Positions 57,496 through 64,000 of a stretch of 64,000 nucleotides of DNA are shown piece after piece. The DNA is from Adineta ricciae. Its lineage: Eukaryota; Rotifera; Eurotatoria; Adinetida; Adinetidae. The notes under the pieces are model-generated. The model was given only the letters and a program-made list of their open reading frames with translations, ran no database searches and had not been told where the DNA came from. Location: positions 113,365-177,364 of the forward strand of contig CAJNOJ010000121.1 of the NCBI GenBank assembly GCA_905250025.1, given 5' to 3'. The translations under genes were made by a program, and so were the position numbers. The stretch's first letter is position 1. The number at the start of each line of letters is the position of its first letter.

Positions 57496-58568
57496 ATGTC
57501 AAATGAAATGGATCTCGTCTCTTCTCTCAGCTACGCAACAACGCAGATCAATCGTCATGTAGCAACATTTCTTCTTCTATTTGGTACTCTTGGCAACTTA
57601 CTCAACATTTGCGTTCTAAATGAACATTCATTTCATGAGAATCCTTGTTCGATTTATCTCTCTTGGTCATCAATAACAAGTTCGGTCTTTATTTGGTCGG
57701 GCTTTTTAACACGAGTCTTACAAGGGTAACTTAGCACTGCTAACTATTTGCCAGTGAATCCAAACTTTTCATTGTAGTTATAATATCAATTGGCCAAATC
57801 AGAACTCCATTGCGTGCAAAACTCGTCAACTTTTGCTCAACGTTACTTGGCCAATGGGTATCTGGTGTCTTGTAGGAGCGAGTATCGATCGATATTTATG
57901 CAGTCATTCATCGGCTAGGTATCGCCTGTTTAGCACAAATCTCATAGCAAAGCGTTTTGTGCTTGCAATATTTATTTTCTTTTGTTGCTTATTTGTCGAA
58001 GTACTTTATTGTTTTGAAGGAAGTATTCCGAACGTTCCAGTTCTTTGCTATGGTCAAAATATACCTTGTCGGTTATTTAACGACTGGGCTGCTCTATCAT
58101 TCGATATTATTTTACCAAGTTTTTTCTTGGCTGTATTTGGTGCGTTGACCATTCGAAATATTCGTCTAAGAAGTGTTCGTCCAATCATCAATTCAGAAGT
58201 TCGATCCAACCGTAGATCAACAATACACGCGAATGATCGTAATCTTACACGAATGTTATTGATCCAAGTAAATTTCATCACTGTGTTCTTTTAATTAAGT
58301 ACGACTTTTATTTTTCAAGGTACTGTTCATTCTTGTTTTGGATTTACCATTCGGTATTTATCGTCCATATGCAAGTTTAACTTCGAATATTTCAAAAAGT
58401 TCCTATCGAGCAGCTATCGAAAATCTAACGTATTCTGTGATTGTACTTCTTATTTGTGTGACCCATTCCACTTCATTTTATCTGTATACACTTACTGGTT
58501 CAGTATATCGTCGTGCATTCAAACAAATTGGACAACGTTGGCTCAATCGAATCCGATTAATTCATTAG
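57496..58568 (+). CDS. Rhodopsin-like GPCR (peptide-receptor type), three exons
   Basis: Exons 57496-57725, 57778-58267 and 58320-58568 join in frame to give 322 aa. Introns are 52 bp each. Seven hydrophobic segments are visible: TM1 (FLLLFGTLGNLLNICVL), TM2 (ending in IWSGFLTRVL), TM3 with ASIDRYL in place of DRY, TM4 (VLAIFIFFCCLFVEVLYCF), TM5 (FDIILPSFFLAVFGALTI), TM6 (VLFILVLDLPFGIY) and TM7 (VIVLLICVTHSTSFYLYTL). Cysteines C92 region (SIACKTRQ) and the loop CYGQNIPCR could form the usual disulfide. The type is close to FMRFamide-like receptors that are numerous in bdelloids; ligand unknown. Confidence 0.87.
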
Positions 58569-58945
58569 TAATACGGCGATTTTCGCTTTTTGCTGAACAG
58601 ATTGACATTGTTACAAAAAATCTTGGAGATTTTTAGTATTGTCTTTAGCTGAATAGATCGTCATCCATCATAATTCTGTTCAAAGTAAAGCCCCCTTGTC
58701 CTTACCCTCATAGTCGATTTTAACGATTTCATAGATTAATAGATCATTTTAAAGACTTTGAATTGCTCCAAAAACCTTCTCTCTCAGACATGAACTTTCA
58801 ATCAAATATACAAAAGTGGATCATTATCATATTCATCTAATGGATGAATAAGATAATAAGGCGATAATTTAAATAATTTCTTCATTCTTTATTTTACATT
58901 AGCAAAAATATTAAATCTTTGCTAAGAAGTCAAGCTTTGGTTGGT
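58569..58945. other. Intergenic region, no gene seen
   Basis: AT-rich, between the GPCR and a convergent decayed gene. Confidence 0.45.
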
Positions 58946-59538
58946 TTGTCATCTATAAACACCTTGAATAACTTTCTTTCAAACAAACTTCTCATCATTA
59001 AATTCACATGTCCACCAATACCATCTAGATTACTCAGACAATACTATACATGTTCAAGACATCGATAAATAAAAAGTAACATATTGAGACGATTGTTCTT
59101 TGATAATTTACCAAACGTTCGTCCAAATGTCCACTTACCTCGATCGTCCCACGGCCTTCAATTATATCCATCAATAATTAAATCTAATATTTCCATTTGT
59201 CTTTGACATTCCATAGTGAATAATAATAAATATACGAGCTAAAAATATTTTAAATCATTATAGGAAGTTTGCGACGAACGATAATAAAACCGCTGGTATA
59301 TTGAATACAATAGCAAATGCCAAACATCATCATTTATATCAAACTCAATAGCATCATAGGCTTCTAGAACATCAGTATTCAATAGATTAAGTATTTTAAA
59401 CGTCTCAGTCACCGGTTTCAACAAAGACTGTTGCGTAAATTCAAGATCATTTGGATTAACAAGCTGGAAGGTGTCCAGAGTTTTTCCAAGATAAAATCGT
59501 TTTAATATGTATTCACATACACTGTAAACGCGTACTTT
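58946..59538 (-). pseudogene. Decayed gene of unknown family
   Basis: Codon-like sequence continues over about 590 bp: TFQLVNPNDLEF, NLLNTDVLEAYDAIEFDI, then after a stop MECQRQMEILDLIIDGY, RPWDDRGKWTFGRTFGKLS, NMLLFIYRCLEHV, a second stop, and NLDGIGGHVNLMMRSLFERK. At least two in-frame stops and one frame change are present and no ATG is found at the 5' end. Short introns could explain some of these. No family recognised. Confidence 0.45.
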
Positions 59539-59544
59539 TTGCAA

Positions 59545-60269
59545 GTACTAGTGTGTCTTAAAGATTCTATTTGTTGAAGACTTATTTTTGAAAAGTACGA
59601 AGATTTTCTTGAATCCGCTTTTGACAGTACATCTGTCATTCTTCAACAGAACAAGAGATTATTTGTTGAAAATATCGGCAAAGTTTTTCATTGGTAATCA
59701 CTAAATTTGTGTATAATTATGGACGAGAGAGTTGCTCACATTCATCTGAATTAGAGTAAATGTAAGTGTTTATCCAGTAGAATAGAATTTTAAGTAATAA
59801 TTTAAACTAAGAAATGCTCGAACAATTACATAAGTATCATTAGTATATTCCAAAATAAGCATTAAAATTTCATCAAAGGTGTTTCGAATGTTGTCAGCAT
59901 GTTGTGAATGTTTTTCTTTCTGGAATAAAAGTTTGTCATTGAAAGTATTTTTAAATTACACGAATAGGATATTTGAACTCATGAAATCGTTATTCTGAAA
60001 GGTATTGATGAAGTTTTCACTATAGAATCGAAGTAATATCTTTTTTCGTGACATAGAATGAGAGATAGAATAAGCAATATGAAATAATACTCGAAGAAAT
60101 ATATTACAATTTGAGGCATGCGCATTTTTCTTCCGAATCCATGACAAGGATTAAACTTGTTTGTCTCATGAAGGTTTAAGAGACTGTCATTCTGTCAATG
60201 CAAATGAATGTATGTATTAAAGTAAAAGTCGCTTCCATTCACAACTTCTCTTCCAAAAGTTTTGCTAAC
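59545..60269. other. Intergenic region, no gene seen
   Basis: AT-rich; should hold the promoter of the next GPCR. Confidence 0.45.
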
Positions 60270-61226
60270 ATGTCGACATCATTCGATGATTATATCTACT
60301 ATTTATCATTAATACAAAAGAATCTATATGCATACGGTGGTCCAATTGTTGTTATTCTCGGTACAATATGTTGTACAATCAGTTTGTTAGTCTTCTCTCA
60401 AAAGAAACTGCGCAAAAATCCATGTGCTATGTATTTAATCGCAGTTAACATATCGAATTTCTTATATATTTATTTATCAATATTGATAGTGATCTTAGCA
60501 TTGGGTTATAATATCGATCTAAGTTCATATAACATTATTATTTGTCGATTTATTTACTATTTTTCTCTATTGTTCGATGGTCTTAGTTCATTTTACTTGA
60601 TCTTAGCTTCGATTGACCGAGTTTTAGTCACCTCAGTCAGTGCTCTGACACGACAACGAAGCACTCGTCGTTTGGCTATTGCGTCTCTTACATTGGGAAC
60701 AATATTCTGGATGGTATTCCACTGTCACACATTCATTTTCATCATCAAGCAAGAATTAGCACCGGGTTACTTTATTTGCTACTTCCAAGCAGGTTTATAT
60801 GCGGCTCTTGTTGGATACTACTCAACCATCATCAAGGGAATTCTCACGTCTTTATTATTGATTATCTTCGGACTTTGGACACGGAAAAATCTTCGTAATA
60901 TCCACCACCGACAAGTCGCTCCTCCAGGCGCTACAAACATGCATCCAATCGGTCAAAATGACACAACAGTTCACTTAAAGAACCGTCAATTTGCTCTGAT
61001 GTTATTGATGGAGATCTTGATTTACATTACCTTCACGTCGATGTTATCTATCATCGGTGTCTATCAGCAAATAGCCAAGAACGAAGCGCAAACAGCGTTC
61101 AATTATTTCATTCGCATTATCGGCACTTTTGTTTCGTACACGCCAATATTCGCAAATTTCCTCGGAAATTTGTTCATTTCAAAAACCTTTCGGTCGGAAG
61201 TGAGACGAATATTTTCGTGTCAATGA
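60270..61226 (+). CDS. Rhodopsin-like GPCR, single exon
   Basis: 318 aa from ATG at MSTSFDDYIYYLS; an ATG 72 bp upstream is in frame but adds a charged leader that would not suit an exposed N-terminus. Seven membrane segments: IVVILGTICCTISLLVF, MYLIAVNISNFLYIYLSILI, then TM3 ending in ASIDRVLV (DRY variant), TM4 (FWMVFHCHTFIFII), TM5 (KGILTSLLLIIFGLW), TM6 (LMEILIYITFTSMLSIIG) and TM7 (IRIIGTFVSYTPIFANFLGN). It belongs to the same broad bdelloid receptor group as 57496 but is intronless and quite different in sequence. The ligand is unknown. Confidence 0.87.
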   Translation: MSTSFDDYIYYLSLIQKNLYAYGGPIVVILGTICCTISLLVFSQKKLRKNPCAMYLIAVNISNFLYIYLSILIVILALGYNIDLSSYNIIICRFIYYFSLLFDGLSSFYLILASIDRVLVTSVSALTRQRSTRRLAIASLTLGTIFWMVFHCHTFIFIIKQELAPGYFICYFQAGLYAALVGYYSTIIKGILTSLLLIIFGLWTRKNLRNIHHRQVAPPGATNMHPIGQNDTTVHLKNRQFALMLLMEILIYITFTSMLSIIGVYQQIAKNEAQTAFNYFIRIIGTFVSYTPIFANFLGNLFISKTFRSEVRRIFSCQ

Positions 61227-61414
61227 CGTTTGTTTTTCTGTATTACGAAATAGATAGTGGCGAGGCAAGAAGATTATATTCTTTTTTTATCGCAGTTCCG
61301 CTTTGCTTGTAAGCTCAACGTTGGATGAACCTCAGAGAAACAGTGTGTTGACTTCTGGTTGAATATTTTATTAAAGAAAAGGATTTAGACTTTCTATCTC
61401 AAGGTTATAAATGT

Positions 61415-61621
61415 AAAAATACCAATGTCAGTTACTACTCTTCATCGAAGCGATGAATCTGGTTCATGTGAACTTTCAAATCTTGTCGATTATTGAAATC
61501 TTCGTTACATAACGAGCAGTTCAGTTCATATTGTATGACGGTAGCATTGGTTCCATTCGATTTCTTATGAGATGACAAATTCCCTGCAAAATCAACGTAC
61601 ACATTCACTTGCTCAGTTTGT
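61415..61621. repeat. 207-bp repeat beside gap, left copy
   Basis: Identical to 61635-61841, the 3' end of the zinc-finger gene, separated by 13 N. An unmerged contig overlap. Confidence 0.9.
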
Positions 61622-61634
61622 NNNNNNNNNNNNN
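61622..61634. other. Assembly gap (13 N)
   Basis: A run of N between identical 207-bp sequences. Confidence 0.95.
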
Positions 61635-61841
61635 NAAAAATACCAATGTCAGTTACTACTCTTCATCGAAGCGATGAATCTGGTTCATGTGAACTTTCAA
61701 ATCTTGTCGATTATTGAAATCTTCGTTACATAACGAGCAGTTCAGTTCATATTGTATGACGGTAGCATTGGTTCCATTCGATTTCTTATGAGATGACAAA
61801 TTCCCTGCAAAATCAACGTACACATTCACTTGCTCAGTTTG
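61635..61841. repeat. 207-bp repeat beside gap, right copy
   Basis: Partner of 61415-61621 and part of the zinc-finger coding region. Confidence 0.9.
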
Positions 61842-62351
61842 TAAGTGATTTTTAGTAATATGTTCGTGTAAGTCATCATTCGAACGGTACGTTTGATCAC
61901 AATGGATGCACGAATAGTTCAGCACTATTTCTGTACTGGTGTTTACCTTTGTTTTATGTTGTTTGAGTATGCTATGAATATCTTTTAGATTGATGTCGGA
62001 TGGTTTGACTACCTTTTTAACAAACAATTTGCCACGACCGTACCGTTTCCATATTTTGGGAAATTCTTGTGAATACGGTGGATTTGGACCACAAATAATT
62101 AAGATAAATGGATAATTATCAATCTCATTGGCCAGGAAATGCAGAAGACCTTGCCCATTGCACGAGGATCGTATTTGTACCCGAGGTATGTCAGGCGAAT
62201 TGAGTAGGATTTTACCCTGAAGAATTTCTGGTTCACTACAGAAAATGTAAAATTTGCAATTGGGTGGAATTTTAGTTAGTTGCTCAACATCGTCAAAGAT
62301 TTTGACACGATCGTCATCGCCGTCGAATAGAACAAGTTGGTTGGAACTCAT
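61656..62351 (-). CDS. C2H2 zinc-finger protein with a PIN/NYN-like N-terminal region
   Basis: 231 aa, intronless, ATG at MSSNQLVLFDGDDD. The C-terminal third carries two C2H2 fingers: YSCIHCDQTYRSNDDLHEHITKNH (about residues 146-169; C-x2-C-x12-H-x4-H) and the one starting LNCSLCNEDF (about 204-226), the second ending RFDEE. The first 125 residues alternate hydrophobic strands and helices (VLFDGDDD, CKFYIFC, NYPFILIICGPNPP, LFVKKVV). That alpha/beta pattern with an early acidic cluster recalls PIN/NYN-type nuclease folds that are sometimes joined to C2H2 fingers, but the assignment is inference. Possible RNA or DNA binding. The 3' end is duplicated across a gap. Confidence 0.7.
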   Translation of the reverse strand: MSSNQLVLFDGDDDRVKIFDDVEQLTKIPPNCKFYIFCSEPEILQGKILLNSPDIPRVQIRSSCNGQGLLHFLANEIDNYPFILIICGPNPPYSQEFPKIWKRYGRGKLFVKKVVKPSDINLKDIHSILKQHKTKVNTSTEIVLNYSCIHCDQTYRSNDDLHEHITKNHLQTEQVNVYVDFAGNLSSHKKSNGTNATVIQYELNCSLCNEDFNNRQDLKVHMNQIHRFDEE

Positions 62352-62531
62352 TTTGAATTATCGAGAAAGTTATATGCAATTTATAAATTTATATTGTGTT
62401 TTTTCCCAGTCTGAATACGAGATGCGTCATCATTGTGAGCAAGAATACTCTTCTCCTTTACGTATCGTATAAACAACGTGGTTTTTATTTTGTTTTGAGC
62501 TGATCGTCACAAAAAAGAATAGAAAAGAAAA

Positions 62532-62741
62532 TCAATTTCGGAGGCTTGTAGAAAACGTCGGTTGTTCTTTTTGAGTATAATGTTCCGTTGAAGAATGTTT
62601 ACATTTCGTGCATTTTGGATTTCCAACTCCGAATGCGCCCAGAAAGCCGAGCCGATCGGAAAATAAGTTACAGAAGCTTATAGGTGGTGAATGGCAATCT
62701 TCACAGCAGATTATTCGACAAATCGAACAGTAAATTGGCAT
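62532..62741 (-). CDS. Small Cys/His-rich protein or gene tail
   Basis: 69 aa, ATG at MPIYCSICRIICCEDCHSPP. Cysteines are spaced C-x2-C-x3-CC-x2-C-H and later C-x2-C-x5-H-x3-HY (KCTKCKHSSTEHY), which looks like a zinc-binding module. A similar Cys/His tail closes some bdelloid P-loop GTPase-like proteins, so this may be a stranded C-terminal exon. An in-frame stop lies 30 bp before the ATG. No partner exons were recognised upstream. Confidence 0.4.
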   Translation of the reverse strand: MPIYCSICRIICCEDCHSPPISFCNLFSDRLGFLGAFGVGNPKCTKCKHSSTEHYTQKEQPTFSTSLRN

Positions 62742-64000
62742 CTTTCGTATGGTTTGTGAAAGTGAAGTTTATGATATTGTGTATGAAAGTAAAAGAAAAA
62801 CAACGAGTTATAGTCTCGTCTTTATCAGTGCGCGACGTTTGCATTTTGTGGAGAGGAGTCAAACAAGAGATAAAACCGTAATGATAACGAACTTGAAAGC
62901 AAAGATTTGGCCAGGGAGACTAAATAATAATGAAGAAGCAGAATCAAAACCTGACACTCATGTGTGTATATCGCGATCATCTCGCGTAACGAAGGAGAGC
63001 TGTCAGTACAGATTCAAATCGCATGAGCTTTGCATTTCATCAATTATCTGAGTGGAATAATTGCGACACATATTCGATACAGTTCTCCGATCTTAGCAAT
63101 GTTTGAATATGTTCAATCGAGGATCCAAACTTGCTTGAATGCGAAAATGGTCGAGGAAAGACAGAATGAGTAAAAAAAGCACTACTTTTGAAAGCTATTG
63201 TGAGATAAAAACAATAGATCTATTTTCATACTGAAGATTGTCGGATGGGTGCAAAATGTTGCACTAGAACACAAAACAGAGCTGAAATATTGAACATAGA
63301 ATAGCTGCGCGCAGAGTATCGACTGGAGATGTCGTACACAAACAAGAAAGAAAAGCGCTACTTCAGAAGTAGACGAAGTCTCGCTGTTTCTACTTGTTTT
63401 ATTCTTTCTAGTCATGGCCATGGATACGTAAACACACTGTATTGTGATAAGATTATATCTGGTGATACGTAGGAATTCATCAGAGTTTGTAGGTATTTCA
63501 CTACGCCTTTGCCAGAGATATTGAAAGTCGAACTATCTATCGAGTAGAACTTTGAAAATCAGTAGATATATGTGAATCTTGATATTCAAACACATCGAAG
63601 TTGTTGCATAAGTAGGAACATCTCGATTTTATTGACTACCACCAAAGTCTGGCATGTTCATATTGTCCAAAATCTGCTAAAACTTAGGTTTAGTTGATTT
63701 CTGACTATACTTAATATGGAGCTGTTTTATTTTTTGTCTCTAGCTTCACCTTTTGGCGATTTGAAATTGATTGAAGAATTGTTATCGATTTATTGTTGAG
63801 ATAAGATCTTTGATATTATTTTTAACAATCTTTATCGAAGGTGAATTGTCTACAGAAGAATACCAAGTTTCTTAATTTCAAAGAATGAAAGAATTTCACC
63901 AGTAAAACGTCGAAGTATAAAATTTTCGCAAATTTATATGGAATTCATTTTATGTAGACGAGGATAATCAAATGAAAGAAGAATTCGCTCGATCGAAATT
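62742..64000. other. Non-coding right end, no gene seen
   Basis: Only short open frames without homology or codon character on either strand. No repeats or RNA genes could be supported. Confidence 0.45.

Noticed and set aside
59956-60147. Minus-strand 63-codon frame upstream of the second GPCR
   Set aside because: Low-complexity composition, no homology, and it lies in the likely promoter.
1-64000. CRISPR arrays, tRNA or rRNA genes, retroelements or viral genes
   Set aside because: No direct-repeat array, no tRNA-like T-loop context, no reverse transcriptase, integrase or capsid motif was seen in any frame examined; a tRNA scan was not possible.

Overview
The window looks like a scaffold from a bdelloid rotifer. 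It is AT-rich and its genes have few, very short introns, mostly about 50-60 bp with GT..AG ends. The gene families are ones amplified in bdelloids: secreted NHL-repeat proteins with a Cys-rich head and Thr-rich linker, pentapeptide-repeat membrane proteins, FG-GAP/VCBS proteins, F-box/LRR-like proteins, arginine ADP-ribosyltransferases and peptide-receptor-like GPCRs. A short run of CCCACA-type units, the complement of the bdelloid telomere repeat TGTGGG, lies beside an assembly gap. The species cannot be fixed from the sequence.

Layout. 1-4.8 kb (minus): N-terminal part of a fibrocystin-L (PKHD1L1) orthologue with IPT/TIG and PA14 domains, running off the left edge. 7.2-13.3 kb: a cassette of pentapeptide-repeat membrane protein, small orphan protein, PAN/EB/discoidin-like secreted protein and the 3' end of a DUF4419 gene, carrying a 744-bp DNA-transposon insertion. 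13.3-20.1 kb: transposon debris and a complete four-exon DDE-transposase-like gene (minus). 20.1-26.4 kb: a second copy of the cassette without the insertion, with a complete DUF4419 gene. 26.8-32.6 kb: a secreted helical protein of pore-former-like build and a second, broken copy. 29.6-40.0 kb: an array of Cys-rich/Thr-linker/NHL genes. 40.2-41.0 and 49.5-50.3 kb: two decayed copies of a multi-pass membrane gene. 42.6-47.3 kb: a B-box/NHL relic, a fold-back hAT MITE and an F-box gene. 51.8-55.2 kb: an ADP-ribosyltransferase followed by a membrane-anchored FG-GAP propeller protein. 55.8-62.4 kb: an NHL pseudogene, two GPCRs, a decayed gene and a C2H2 zinc-finger gene.

Assembly state matters for every reading. 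Lone lowercase 'n' bases at 2682, 13336, 30903, 32624, 36879, 39560 and 48834 sit at joins whose flanking sequence is repeated elsewhere in the window; two joins have 221-bp repeats on both sides. Some scaffolders mark contigs that should overlap but were not merged in this way. Several apparent duplications (PKHD1L1 exons, the 5.3-kb cassette, the helical-protein gene, NHL pieces, the membrane gene) therefore look like two alleles laid end to end. The simplest reading is that 13337-30902 is one haplotype, and the contigs around it (2683-13335, 30904-32623, 32625 onward) are the other.

The genes are mostly secreted, surface or signalling proteins and do not form one pathway. The most interesting biology is structural variation between the putative haplotypes: a transposon with its empty site on the other copy, an NHL gene that looks like a fusion of two paralogues present separately on the other haplotype, paired genes broken at different places, and two segments with shared ends but unrelated middles.
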